Shown piece after piece: positions 9,839 through 19,611 of a stretch of DNA of 64,000 nt. This DNA comes from Ignavibacteria bacterium (GTDB lineage Bacteria; Bacteroidota; Ignavibacteria; Tepidaquicellales; Tepidaquicellaceae), in the NCBI GenBank assembly GCA_028714695.1, contig JAQTLX010000003.1, positions 124,001 through 188,000 on the forward strand, written 5' to 3'. The position numbers and the translations under genes are program-made. Under the pieces are notes generated by a model that saw only the letters and a program-made list of their open reading frames with translations, did no database searches and had not been told where the DNA came from. The number at the start of each line of letters is the position of its first letter. The stretch's first letter is position 1.

Positions 9839-10274
9839 GTAAATATTACCTGTATAAAACCTGCTCTTTCATTTTACTTGAAAACGAAAATGTATTTTAT
9901 TTTCGTTACAAAGCGAACAAATGTTTTGTTACTCCTAACATTAAACAACCTACTAAGCTGAAGTTGCTTTTTTTTGATACTTAATGTCTAAAACTAAAAT
10001 ATTACTATTAAGTTCCTGACATTTGAACCGGGTATCCCGTCCCGCTCTTTAATATTCGGGAAGAATTTCAAATTATTTCTCTCCCGTCCGTGTTAATCGG
10101 ACTTGCGCCTCCCCGCTGTCTTATTGTTTTTATTTTTTCTGTGTTTTTTGGGGAGCAGTTTATATCGCGTCAGTCTTATTTCTTGCCATAATTTTTGATT
10201 ACTATTATTGCAATTTTATTCTTAGGTTTATGTTTATTCTTTAATAAGAAATAATTATAATCTATTAAAAAAGC
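9839..10274. other. Intergenic region between divergent T9SS genes
   Basis: About 435 bases without a convincing gene. It must contain the promoters for the minus-strand T9SS gene and the plus-strand subtilase, but I see no clear promoter box, repeat or RNA. Bases 10,020-10,115 are locally more GC-rich and pyrimidine-rich than the flanks. Confidence 0.5.
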
Positions 10275-12419
10275 ATGAAAAAATTTCTTTCCCTTGGCGC
10301 TGTCTGTATATTAGTCATCACACTTTTCATAGCGTCAAAACCGAAAACGGGTAAATTCGGAGAAGTTTTATCCAACGTTCTTAAATCTGACAGCAGAAAC
10401 ACTTACACTGTTTATATATTCTTTAAGGATAAAGGCCCTGAAGCCGAAAAATTCTTATTGAATCAGCCGGCTCTCGTTACCGAGCGTTCGCTTGAAAGAC
10501 GCGCAAAAGTAATGCCAGCGGGCAAATTGATAGGTTTTGAAGATATTCCTGTTTACGGGGGATATGTTGATAACGTATCATCACATGTTCTGAAAATAAG
10601 GCATACATTGAAATACGTTAATGCAATCAGCGCTGAAGTTAACAAGGCTCAATTATACGCGATTGCGGATTATGGTTTTGTTGACAAAATTGAACTCGTG
10701 GAAACGATGATTAAAAACAGAAATTTTGATGAATCGGTTTCCGATTCGAAAACACATGTTGTCGAAACTCTACAGGACCAGCCGTTATCGGATTCATTAA
10801 ATTACGGCTCGGGGTTCACGCAGATTTCTCAGATACACGTCAACGACGTTCACAATCAGGGAATTTTCGGACAGGGCGTTATTATCGCAAACTTTGACGA
10901 AGGTTTTAAAAACCAGGCTCACGAAGTATTTACTACACTGCCGACAAAGATTCTTAAGCAGCATGATTTTCAGTTGAATGACACTGTCGCTTACCGCACC
11001 GGCGGTTCGCACGGAACAAATACAATGTCCCTTGTGGGCGGTTATAAACCCGGACAGATGATTGGACCGGCTTTCCGCTCATCATTTATAGTTGCAAGAA
11101 CCGAAGTCGATTCATTCGAAAGACCAATAGAGATGGATAACTGGACTGCCGCCGCATATTGGGCAGACAGTCTCGGCGCCGATATAGTAACAAGTTCTCT
11201 CGGTTATCTCGCTTTCGACTCCGGATATCCCAGTTGGACGTGGCAGGATATGAACGGACATACACTTGTCTCAACTCTCGCAGCCGTTTGGCTTCAGAGA
11301 CACGGAGTGGTTGTGTGCAACTCAGCGGGAAACAACGGTCAGAGTTCCGGTCAAAATACTTTGAACAGTCCGGCTGACGCTGACAGTATCGTTACCGTCG
11401 GAGCCGTCGAATCAAACGGAGTTGTCGCATCGTTCAGTTCAAGCGGTCCCACAACGGATATACCCGCGCGAATAAAACCTGATGTCGATGCAATGGGAAG
11501 CGATAATTACGTCGCTTCAACCGGAGGCTCTTCCTCTTATACCATCGGCTCGGGAACTTCATATTCATGCCCGTTAACTGCCGGTGTTTGCGGATTAATG
11601 CTTTCAGCAAATAAAAATTTAACGCCTCCGCAGGTGATTTCACTATTGAAAAAATTTGCGAGCAATACAAATTCACCCAATAACAGCATAGGGTGGGGTA
11701 TAATAAATGCAAAGATGTCTGTTGATTCGGCAAGAAAAATGGACACTCAGCCTCCGACGATTGTTCATACACTTCCGTTCACAAGCACATTAAATACTGG
11801 TGTCATTACTGTAAAGGCAATGATAAAAGACAACGGTATTATAAGATATACCCGCTCTACAGAAGCGCCGAGATTATATTACAGAAAAAATACGGGCAGC
11901 GGCTGGAATGCATATACGCCGGTAAACCAGACAAGCGTGCTTCTTGACACTTTTTATTTTGCAATCCCGGGAAGTTCGCTGGGAACACAGGTTCAGTATT
12001 ATTTTGCGGCAGAGGACATTGCTCTTCCAAATCCAAATTTGGCGACCCTGCCCGCAGGCGGAAGCGGAATAAATCCTCCGGGAACAACAGCGCCTTCAAC
12101 TGCATTCGCATTTCTCGTCGGAACTCCGTCCGGCATTTCAAACGGTGAAATTCCGGCTGAATACAAGTTGTATAATAATTATCCGAATCCTTTCAATCCG
12201 AGCACGAGCATTAAATTCTCGATAAAGGAAAATAATTTTGTGACTCTAAAGATATATGACATTAGAGGAAGAGAAGTTGCGAAATTAGTTAATCAGCCGC
12301 TGACGGCAGGTACTTACGAAATGAAATGGGACGCCGCGAATTTCTCAAGCGGAGTTTATTTCTATTCAATACAGGCAGGCGATTTCAAGGACGTTAAGAG
12401 ACTCACACTTATAAAATAG
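10275..12419 (+). CDS. Secreted subtilisin-like (S8) serine protease with T9SS sorting domain
   Basis: 714 residues with an N-terminal signal/anchor (KKFLSLGAVCILVITLFIASK). A propeptide-like region reaches about residue 170. The catalytic triad is visible: D207 in IIANFDEGF, H246 in GGSHGTNTMS and S429 in GTSYSCPLTAG, with the oxyanion Asn in VVCNSAGNNGQ. A beta-rich linker follows, then a type A T9SS domain (NNYPNPFNPSTSIKFSI to KRLTLIK). It should be a cell-surface or released endopeptidase exported by T9SS, maturing by propeptide cleavage. It is monocistronic, ended by a strong terminator. Confidence 0.93.
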   Translation: MKKFLSLGAVCILVITLFIASKPKTGKFGEVLSNVLKSDSRNTYTVYIFFKDKGPEAEKFLLNQPALVTERSLERRAKVMPAGKLIGFEDIPVYGGYVDNVSSHVLKIRHTLKYVNAISAEVNKAQLYAIADYGFVDKIELVETMIKNRNFDESVSDSKTHVVETLQDQPLSDSLNYGSGFTQISQIHVNDVHNQGIFGQGVIIANFDEGFKNQAHEVFTTLPTKILKQHDFQLNDTVAYRTGGSHGTNTMSLVGGYKPGQMIGPAFRSSFIVARTEVDSFERPIEMDNWTAAAYWADSLGADIVTSSLGYLAFDSGYPSWTWQDMNGHTLVSTLAAVWLQRHGVVVCNSAGNNGQSSGQNTLNSPADADSIVTVGAVESNGVVASFSSSGPTTDIPARIKPDVDAMGSDNYVASTGGSSSYTIGSGTSYSCPLTAGVCGLMLSANKNLTPPQVISLLKKFASNTNSPNNSIGWGIINAKMSVDSARKMDTQPPTIVHTLPFTSTLNTGVITVKAMIKDNGIIRYTRSTEAPRLYYRKNTGSGWNAYTPVNQTSVLLDTFYFAIPGSSLGTQVQYYFAAEDIALPNPNLATLPAGGSGINPPGTTAPSTAFAFLVGTPSGISNGEIPAEYKLYNNYPNPFNPSTSIKFSIKENNFVTLKIYDIRGREVAKLVNQPLTAGTYEMKWDAANFSSGVYFYSIQAGDFKDVKRLTLIK

Positions 12420-12439
12420 TAATAGCATTTCGATTATAG

Positions 12440-12473
12440 AAAGGTTACGCGGCAACACCGCGTAACCTTTTTG
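12440..12473 (+). terminator. Rho-independent terminator
   Basis: A 13-bp stem (AAAGGTTACGCGG with CCGCGTAACCTTT), 5-nt loop and T-run, directly after the subtilase gene and facing the convergent efflux operon. Confidence 0.9.
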
Positions 12474-12537
12474 CATTTATATAAACCAATAATTTTCGTT
12501 TATATTCAGCCGGTTATCCCCGCGGATTAAATCCGGA

Positions 12538-15500
12538 TTATAATTCGTTCTCAATATCTCTTTTCTCAAACCAACTGTAAATTGTCGGTATAAGCACAAG
12601 TGTTAAAAATGTCGACGTAAACAATCCCCCGACCACGACTACTGCAAGCGGTCTTTGTATTTCCGAACCCGGTCCTGTTGCGTACAGCATCGGAATTAAA
12701 CTGAATATTGCAATCGATGCCGTCATTAAAACGGGTCTTAACCTGTCGTTGCTGCCTTTGATAATCGCCTCCTTCAATTCCATTCCGTCCTGCCGCAGTT
12801 GTGAAATATAAGAAACAATAACCACTCCGTTTAATACGGCTACGCCGAACAGAACAATAAATCCCACAGACGCTGGAACGGATAAGTACATTCCCGAAAT
12901 GAACAGAGCGAAAACCCCACCTATCAAAGCAAAAGGAAGATTGAAAATAACGAGCAGAGCGAGTTTCAGTGATTTGAATGTAAGAAACAGCAGCGAAAGA
13001 ATTATTAAAATTGACACCGGTAAAATTATTAACAATTTAGCCATCGCTCTTTGCTGATTTTCAAACTGTCCGCCCCATGAAGTATAATATCCTGCCGGAA
13101 GATTTATTTTCTTCCTGATTTTTTCCTGAGCCTCCGAAACAAAACTTCCTATATCTCTGTCTTTTACGTTCATTTCAATTCCTATTCTTCTTTGACCGTC
13201 CTGCCGGCTTATTTGAACAGGTCCCTTTGAAATCGAAATATCAGCCAATTGATTCAGCGGAACGTTATAGCCGTGCGCCGTAGGAACAAGAATATTGCCT
13301 ACCTTATCAACAGAGTTTCTGTACTCTTCGGGAAATCTGACAACAACGTCGAAAGATTTATTTTCTTCGTACAATTGTGTCGCGGGCATTCCGCCGATTG
13401 CGATTTCTATGACTTTTAGAACATCGTTTACGTTTAATCCGTAGCGGGAAATTTTATCCCTGTCTACGTTTATGGAAAGATACGGCTGACCCGCAACGCG
13501 TTCTACCACCACATCGGTCGCACCCCGGATTCCTGAAACTAATTTTGAAATATCGTTCGCTTTTTCTTTCAACAGATTAATATCCTCGCCGAATAATTTT
13601 ATTATAAGTTGTGATTTCGTACCGGCGACAAGTTCGTCGATACGGCACTGTATTGGCTGGCTGAAACTGAATACTATTCCCGGAATTGATGACAGGCTGT
13701 CTCTCATCATATTAACCATCTCTTCGTTATCTTTCGCTGTTTTCCATTGGTCACGCGGGAGAAAAATACCCGTGAATCCTGTTTTGTCAATTCCCCGCGC
13801 TTCAACAGATACGCCCGTCTGCCCTGTTCTTGAAATTACCATCTTCAGTTCGGGAAATTTCATAAGTATTTGCGCGACCTGTTTATTTATTTCGAGTGAT
13901 TTGTCCAATGAAACTTCCGGAAGAAGTTGAACATCCATATCGAAAGCGCCCTCATCCATAACGGGTATGAATTCGGTTCCTAATTTAGGAACGAGATAAA
14001 TTGTGAAACAGAACAGAATTATTGCAATGCTTAATACCGCATATTTTCTTTTCAGCGACCAGTTAAGAACAGGCAAATATATTTTCTTCGCATATTTCAT
14101 TATAATGCTTTCCTTTTCTTTTCCCGGCTTAAGAATTATTGATGATAATGCCGGGATAATAAATATTGAAAGCATCAAAGAAGACAGCAATGCAATCGCA
14201 ACCGTTAATGCAAGCGGTGTAAACATTTTGCCTTCTAAACCTTCAAGAGAAATTATCGGAAGAAAAGTTACCGCTATTATTAGTTCGCCGAGTATACTCG
14301 GCTTCCTTACTTCGATAACCGATTTTAAAACGGTCGACAACTTATTCCCGCCCTTTTTGCTTTCGCTCAAATGTCTCTGTACATTTTCGACCTGTATAAT
14401 TGTCGCATCGATTATCATCCCTATTGAAATTGCCAATCCGCCAAGCGACATTAGATTGGCGTCCAATCCGATTAATTTCATTACCACAAATGTCAGGAAG
14501 ATTGCCATAGCCAGCGCCGATATTACAATGGCAGAACCGCGGAAGTTTCTTAACATCAGATATAATATAATGATAACAAAAACCGCTCCTTCTATAAGGG
14601 CTTTTGAAACCGTTCTGACACTGCTGTTAACAATATCGCTTCTGTCGTAATACGGAACAATTTTTAATCCTTTCGGCAATACATTGCTGCTGTTGATTTC
14701 CTCGACTTTTTCCTTGACCTTCTTTACCGCCTCTCTTCCGTTTTCGCCTTTTAACATCATAACGATACCGCCGACGGCTTCCTCTTTGCCGTTCATCATT
14801 GACGCCCCCTGACGCACAGCCTCTCCGATTTTTACTTCTGCAACGTCTTTAATAAAAACAGGAATGCCGTTAAAGGATTTGAGCGTGATGTTTTTTAAAT
14901 CCCCTTCGGTTTTTAAAAGTCCGACGCCCCTGATAATTATTTGAGATGAATTTTTATTAAGTATGTTTCCTCCGGCGTTTTTGTTGTTTCTCTGTATAGC
15001 ATCAAAAACATCTTCAACCGTAAGATTGTATTTTATGAGTTTATCCGGTGAAGTTATCACCTGATACTGTTTAAAATATCCGCCGAATGAATTTATTTCG
15101 TTTACGCCGGGAACGGTTTTCAAAAGCGGAGTGATTATCCATTCCTGCATAGTCCTGAGGTTTGTCAGATATTGAAGTTTCCCGTTTTCATCATCCGGAA
15201 TTTTCCCCTCAAGTGTAAACTGATATATTTCGCCCATCGCCGTTGCCACCGGTCCCATTTCAATCTCAACACCCTCCGGTGTTTTTTGTTTGGCTTCCTG
15301 AAGACGCTGAAAAACAAGGTTTCGAGCGAAATAGATATCGACGTTATCCTTAAAGACCAGCGTTATTACCGAAAGACCGAATTTTGTAACTGAGCGCATT
15401 TGAGTCAGGTCGGGAAGACCGCGCATTGAATATTCGACCGGAAACGTAACGAACTTTTCTATCTCCAGCGCCGACAAACCGGGAGCCTTGCTTACAATTT

Positions 15501-15642
15501 CAACCTGTACATTCGTAACATCGGGAAATGCATCGATTGGAAGTTTCTGATATACGATAATCCCTGCAATAATTATTAGCAAAGAAAATATAACTGCATA
15601 ATTTCTATATCGAAGAGTCGCGGAAATAATTTTTTCAAGCAT
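12538..15642 (-). CDS. Heavy-metal RND efflux pump, CzcA/CusA family
   Basis: 1034 residues, the normal RND length. The N-terminus has the family signature (first TM helix, then LPIDAFPDVTNVQVEI and APGLSALEIEKFVTFPVE). The TM4 region GGLAISIGMIIDATIIQVENV carries acidic residues in the place used for proton relay in CzcA/CusA. The second half repeats the fold with TM clusters at about 500-530 and 850-1010. It is the inner-membrane, proton-driven part of a three-part metal exporter. It is last in the operon after the adaptor (1-bp gap) and the TolC-like gene. Metal specificity (Co/Zn/Cd or Cu/Ag) is not settled by eye. Confidence 0.93.
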   Translation of the reverse strand: MLEKIISATLRYRNYAVIFSLLIIIAGIIVYQKLPIDAFPDVTNVQVEIVSKAPGLSALEIEKFVTFPVEYSMRGLPDLTQMRSVTKFGLSVITLVFKDNVDIYFARNLVFQRLQEAKQKTPEGVEIEMGPVATAMGEIYQFTLEGKIPDDENGKLQYLTNLRTMQEWIITPLLKTVPGVNEINSFGGYFKQYQVITSPDKLIKYNLTVEDVFDAIQRNNKNAGGNILNKNSSQIIIRGVGLLKTEGDLKNITLKSFNGIPVFIKDVAEVKIGEAVRQGASMMNGKEEAVGGIVMMLKGENGREAVKKVKEKVEEINSSNVLPKGLKIVPYYDRSDIVNSSVRTVSKALIEGAVFVIIILYLMLRNFRGSAIVISALAMAIFLTFVVMKLIGLDANLMSLGGLAISIGMIIDATIIQVENVQRHLSESKKGGNKLSTVLKSVIEVRKPSILGELIIAVTFLPIISLEGLEGKMFTPLALTVAIALLSSLMLSIFIIPALSSIILKPGKEKESIIMKYAKKIYLPVLNWSLKRKYAVLSIAIILFCFTIYLVPKLGTEFIPVMDEGAFDMDVQLLPEVSLDKSLEINKQVAQILMKFPELKMVISRTGQTGVSVEARGIDKTGFTGIFLPRDQWKTAKDNEEMVNMMRDSLSSIPGIVFSFSQPIQCRIDELVAGTKSQLIIKLFGEDINLLKEKANDISKLVSGIRGATDVVVERVAGQPYLSINVDRDKISRYGLNVNDVLKVIEIAIGGMPATQLYEENKSFDVVVRFPEEYRNSVDKVGNILVPTAHGYNVPLNQLADISISKGPVQISRQDGQRRIGIEMNVKDRDIGSFVSEAQEKIRKKINLPAGYYTSWGGQFENQQRAMAKLLIILPVSILIILSLLFLTFKSLKLALLVIFNLPFALIGGVFALFISGMYLSVPASVGFIVLFGVAVLNGVVIVSYISQLRQDGMELKEAIIKGSNDRLRPVLMTASIAIFSLIPMLYATGPGSEIQRPLAVVVVGGLFTSTFLTLVLIPTIYSWFEKRDIENEL

Positions 15643-15643
15643 A

Positions 15644-16801
15644 TTATTCTCCTTCTCCGAATGTTTCTTTTTGCAATTCCGATTTTAATTCAAACACTCC
15701 GTTTATTACAATTATGTCCTTTTCTTTCAAGCCTGAAATAATTTCGACTCTGTCTTCAAATTCTGTTCCTGTTTTTATTTCTTTCATTGTGAATGTACTG
15801 TCGTTTTCCTGCATAAAGACAAAGGCTTGTTCGCTGTCTTTATGTATTGCGGAAGAGGGGACAAATATGCCCTTCCTGCTGTCAGCCGATTTTATTATCA
15901 GGTCGCCGAACATTTGCGGCAGCAGTTTGCTTCTCGGATTAATAACCTTAGCCCTTATTTTGATTGTTCTTGTCTTCTCGTCTATCGTTTGACCCTTATA
16001 CGTTACTTCGCACAAAAACACTTCGTTTGGCAATGACGGAGACACGAACTCAACCGATTTATTGCTGCCCAGTTTATAAAAGTCGCTTTCGTAAATTTGC
16101 CCTTCCACAAGAAGTGATTTCGTGTTCATGATTTTAAATGCAACCGATGATGATTCGACGTATTGACCTATAACAACGTTGCGCTCTGCAATTACGCCGC
16201 TGATAGGGGATTTAATTGCAAGATCCCCCGCAGAATGCAAATCGTTTTTATCGTTTAGTATCTCATCGTCCTTAAGTCCGATGGAATGTATTTTCTTGTC
16301 CATGGCATTAAATTCTGCCAGCGCTTTTTCGTATTCTGCCTTTGAGGAAATAAGATTTTTCTGTGAACCCGCGTTTTGTTCGGCAAGAGTTTTTTGTCTG
16401 TTGTATTCCTGCTCCGTAAAGTTGAGCGTGGTTTTAGATTTCAGAAAATCAGCCTTAAGAACTCCTATCTCAAGACCTTCTATTAACATAAGAGTCTGTC
16501 CCGCGCTTACGTTTGAGCCAACGTTTACAAACACCTTTTTCACTCTTCCCGGAACTATCGGTCCTACCTGGGCTTCGTTATTTTGGTCGGAAATAATCAC
16601 GGCAGGAATTTTTATGCTGCCGGAATATTGTTCTTCACGGACAATCTCTGTTGCAAGTTTAATTCTCTCACGGGATTCTTTTGACAGAGTTACTGTTTCC
16701 GTTTTTTGTTTTTCGGAACTGTTCGTTTTAAGTTCTTCCTTTTTTTCGGTGCATCCCGAAACAAATATTACTGTGAGTAGTGTGATTATTAAATTTTTCA
16801 T
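15644..16801 (-). CDS. RND efflux periplasmic adaptor lipoprotein, CzcB/CusB-like
   Basis: 385 residues. The lipoprotein signal ends at Cys17 (VIFVSGC). Lipoyl/barrel-sandwich halves are seen at about 75-110 (VGPIVPGRVKKVFVNVGSNVSAGQTL) and 190-215 (IKSPISGVIAERNVVIGQYV), flanking an alpha-helical hairpin. A beta-barrel and membrane-proximal domain follow. It bridges the inner-membrane pump and the outer-membrane channel. Gaps of 1 and 8 bp to its neighbours indicate one operon. Confidence 0.92.
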   Translation of the reverse strand: MKNLIITLLTVIFVSGCTEKKEELKTNSSEKQKTETVTLSKESRERIKLATEIVREEQYSGSIKIPAVIISDQNNEAQVGPIVPGRVKKVFVNVGSNVSAGQTLMLIEGLEIGVLKADFLKSKTTLNFTEQEYNRQKTLAEQNAGSQKNLISSKAEYEKALAEFNAMDKKIHSIGLKDDEILNDKNDLHSAGDLAIKSPISGVIAERNVVIGQYVESSSVAFKIMNTKSLLVEGQIYESDFYKLGSNKSVEFVSPSLPNEVFLCEVTYKGQTIDEKTRTIKIRAKVINPRSKLLPQMFGDLIIKSADSRKGIFVPSSAIHKDSEQAFVFMQENDSTFTMKEIKTGTEFEDRVEIISGLKEKDIIVINGVFELKSELQKETFGEGE

Positions 16802-16809
16802 CTGGATTT

Positions 16810-18060
16810 TTAAAATAATTTTCTGCCTATGGCTTTTTCGAGTTCGATTAAATTAAGGTTGTATTCTTTCAGAGCGGAGATGTAACTTTCCTTTGTCGTA
16901 ACAAGTATCTGTTTTGCCTGTAAATATTCAAGGTATGTTATCTCTCCCGTCTGATATCCCGCATTCGCAATCCTGTGTATTTCTTCCGATTCCGGAATGA
17001 GTGTGTTTTTATAAAGCAGAATTTGCTTCTCGCTGTTCTTTTGATTCTCGTATGCCTTCTTCACGGAGTTTCTGATGAAGTTGTATGTTTCGTCATATTC
17101 GTTTTCAGATATTTTAATCTCTGCGTTTGCCTCTTCAACTTTTCCGCGCTGTTCAAAGACGAACCACAGAGGAATCGATATGCCGAAATTTATTCCGTAA
17201 TAACTATTAATGCCGTTTACGGATTGGCGTTTATATCCAATGCTGAAATCCGGCAAATACGAACTGAGAGCGGCTTTTTTGTTTATCTGTGAATAGTATG
17301 TTTTGTGTTCAGCCAGCCGTATAAGTGGATTCGTATTCATCGTTCTTTCCATTGTGCTTTCAAGGCTTTCATCGAAAGACAAAAATGTAAGCGTATCGGT
17401 AATTACAGGATTGTAAATTTTTAGCGCTTCCTTTATTCCCATGGAATAAAGCAAATCACTGAGAGCAATCTTGTAATTATTCTTCAGAATTTCGAGATTG
17501 TTCTTTGCCTGCGTATATTGAACTTCGGCAGTCAGTTTCTCAAGGTTGGTTGCTTCCCCGGCATTATAACGGATACCGGATTTTTCTTTGAACTCGCCCG
17601 CGGTAATCAGATTTTCTTCGGCGAGTTTTATTAGTACCTGCTTTTCCTGAACTTCAATATACGCTTTGCGTACACCGCTTATTACGTTTAAATATTCTAT
17701 TTCGTTTTCCGACTTAACAAGATCTATGGCGCTGTTTAACTGTTCGCCTCTGTAAATTGTTTTTAACGGAAACTCGATTGCCTGATTCAGTTCGATGCTT
17801 CTTTCTTCATAATTCTGAAGTCCGGAACCTATGGGTACAAAATCGTATGAAAGAGATAATTCGGGCATTTGCGGAGATATTCCCGAAAAGTACCTGCCTT
17901 TTGCGGAAAGGATTCTATTTGCCCCTTTCTTTAATACCGGATTGTTTTCTTTTGCAATCTTTTCCGCCGCGGATAAACTAAGATATTGAGGAAGATTATC
18001 CTGCGCCGAAATATTTTTAACTATAAAAATTAAAAATATTATATATATAATATGCTTCAT
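16810..18060 (-). CDS. TolC-family outer-membrane efflux channel, CzcC/CusC-like
   Basis: 416 residues with a signal peptide (KHIIYIIFLIFIVKNISAQ). Two outer-membrane efflux repeats of long amphipathic helices are visible (LSLSAAEKIAKENNPVLKKGANRILSAKGRY, and later the TYLEYLQAKQILVTTKESYISALKEYNLNLIELEKAIG end). It is the outer-membrane exit duct of the tripartite metal efflux pump and is the first large gene of the operon. Confidence 0.92.
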   Translation of the reverse strand: MKHIIYIIFLIFIVKNISAQDNLPQYLSLSAAEKIAKENNPVLKKGANRILSAKGRYFSGISPQMPELSLSYDFVPIGSGLQNYEERSIELNQAIEFPLKTIYRGEQLNSAIDLVKSENEIEYLNVISGVRKAYIEVQEKQVLIKLAEENLITAGEFKEKSGIRYNAGEATNLEKLTAEVQYTQAKNNLEILKNNYKIALSDLLYSMGIKEALKIYNPVITDTLTFLSFDESLESTMERTMNTNPLIRLAEHKTYYSQINKKAALSSYLPDFSIGYKRQSVNGINSYYGINFGISIPLWFVFEQRGKVEEANAEIKISENEYDETYNFIRNSVKKAYENQKNSEKQILLYKNTLIPESEEIHRIANAGYQTGEITYLEYLQAKQILVTTKESYISALKEYNLNLIELEKAIGRKLF

Positions 18061-18116
18061 AAGTATTTTTTGTGAATATTTTTATTTATAGAAAGTGTCG
18101 GTGCGGCGAAAAACGG

Positions 18117-18431
18117 CTAAATAAGGAATGAACTATATAAGATTCTGAAGTTTGTGCCGGTTATGGCTTTCTGGGGAATGATGAATGTCTTTAGTGCTAT
18201 CGTTGAAGTGAAAACAGGAATGTCGTAAGAAATATTGCAAATGTCTAAATTTAGTATTCCTGATTTATTGATATCGATGTTCTCTGTTTTTGCTCCCGTT
18301 ATAATTTCACAAAAATCATGAGTTGAGTGAATGTGGTTTTCCGGACTGAAAAAATCCAGTTCCGAATGTAAGAATAAAAATGTCATTACAAGCAAAATTA
18401 AAAAACTCGATATGTGTTTGATTTTTCTCAT
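18117..18431 (-). CDS. Small exported or membrane-anchored protein ahead of the metal-efflux operon
   Basis: I prefer the ATG at 18,431, which gives 104 residues beginning with a hydrophobic segment (MRKIKHISSFLILLVMTFLF); the frame is open to 18,491. After the segment there is a short His/Cys/acid-rich stretch (SELDFFSPENHIHSTHDFCEI) that could bind metal. It lies 56 bp upstream of the TolC-like gene on the same strand. Small His-containing leader proteins are common before czc/cus-like operons in Bacteroidetes, so a role in metal sensing or capture is a reasonable inference. Family not recognised. Confidence 0.55.
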   Translation of the reverse strand: MRKIKHISSFLILLVMTFLFLHSELDFFSPENHIHSTHDFCEIITGAKTENIDINKSGILNLDICNISYDIPVFTSTIALKTFIIPQKAITGTNFRILYSSFLI

Positions 18432-18692
18432 TACTTCGTTCAATATAACGGCATTAGTGATGTGATTAAAGTGAGAAAACAGGTACAGCATTTTACTTGC
18501 TGTATTTCAACATATTATTTTTAATAACGAATAATTCCGTTTTTAATCGGTAAATCCGATGGAAATCAATGCCCGGCTTTTGTCTTCCCCGGTTCGGGAC
18601 GGACGGTTCTTAAACGCTTATAATCTCACATCTTTATACTTTTTTTTATCACATAATATTTATAACTTAAAAAAACAAAAATATTAATTCGA

Positions 18693-19526
18693 ATGTGTAA
18701 ACACTTGTTTTTCTTATTCCTGTTTGTAATTTTTGCCGTGCCGGTTTTTTCACAATCAAAAAAATCATCGGATGATGTTACACCTTACGGCGGTCTTGAA
18801 AATCCGGGATATATTTCAGCAAGTCTTGGCTTGTCATTCGGAAGTGTCCGTGGAAACTTGTTTATAAATACACTTGCGCTCGAAGGGAAATCAAACGATT
18901 ATATGCTTCCTGAGGTCAATGTTGAAGTTGGTCTTGTTGACAGAATTTCGATTGAACTTATAACCGGTTACAGGAAAATAGTGTCAAAAGCATCGCTTTC
19001 ATCAAGAATATCGAACAGAACAATTAAAGCAAATAAAACATCGGACGGACTTAACCCCATAATGCTTGGACTTAATCTCGGCCTCTTTAACGAGCATAAA
19101 ATGCTTCCCGGCATGAATCTTAGCAATGAGTTTTATATTCCCAAAACAGGCTATTCAAATTTCAGAAACGAACAGTTAGGATTTGTTACTACTTTAAACA
19201 TGGAAAACAATGTTTCCGATGTTACCTGTTTAGACTACAGTCTGGGAGCAGGCTGGGACGGAAACAGTCCTTACCCCGTGCTGAATTTTAATATTAATCC
19301 GAACTTCGATGTAGCCGATAATATTGTTGCTTATTTTGAACTGGGTGGCAACTATTCAAAATACCAGCCGCCCGTCAACTTAATTGACATCGGAACAAAC
19401 ATATCATTCTCGGATTTGTTTTCTATAGACGCAATGATAGGCAATGAACTCCAGACTAAAAATTTCGCAAAAAGCAGTTTCGGAGCATTGAAATTCACGT
19501 TTGATTTTAACGCATTCGGAAAATAA
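18693..19526 (+). CDS. Putative outer-membrane beta-barrel protein
   Basis: 277 residues with a signal peptide (CKHLFFLFLFVIFAVPVFSQ). The rest alternates beta strands with turns (ISASLGLSFGSVRGNLFIN, VEVGLVDRISIELITGYRKI, LDYSLGAGWDGNSPYPVLNFNINPNFDVADNIVAYFELGGNYSKY), the pattern of the MetA-pathway/transporter-like outer-membrane barrels, and it ends near FTFDFNAFGK. It stands alone upstream of a cysteine synthase gene with an 85-bp gap. Substrate unknown. Confidence 0.65.
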   Translation: MCKHLFFLFLFVIFAVPVFSQSKKSSDDVTPYGGLENPGYISASLGLSFGSVRGNLFINTLALEGKSNDYMLPEVNVEVGLVDRISIELITGYRKIVSKASLSSRISNRTIKANKTSDGLNPIMLGLNLGLFNEHKMLPGMNLSNEFYIPKTGYSNFRNEQLGFVTTLNMENNVSDVTCLDYSLGAGWDGNSPYPVLNFNINPNFDVADNIVAYFELGGNYSKYQPPVNLIDIGTNISFSDLFSIDAMIGNELQTKNFAKSSFGALKFTFDFNAFGK

Positions 19527-19611
19527 ACTTTTCGTTTTTTGTAATGATTATTTTTTCGATTGATTATTCTTTATTATTTTATTCTTTTCCGGAAACTTAA
19601 ATAATTTTTAT

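Noticed and set aside
14003..14650. 215-codon frame antisense to the RND pump gene
   Set aside because: Opposite conserved transmembrane region of CzcA; no independent coding sign.
16179..16856. 225-codon frame antisense to the efflux adaptor gene
   Set aside because: Fully opposite a well-conserved CzcB-like gene; composition reflects the other strand.
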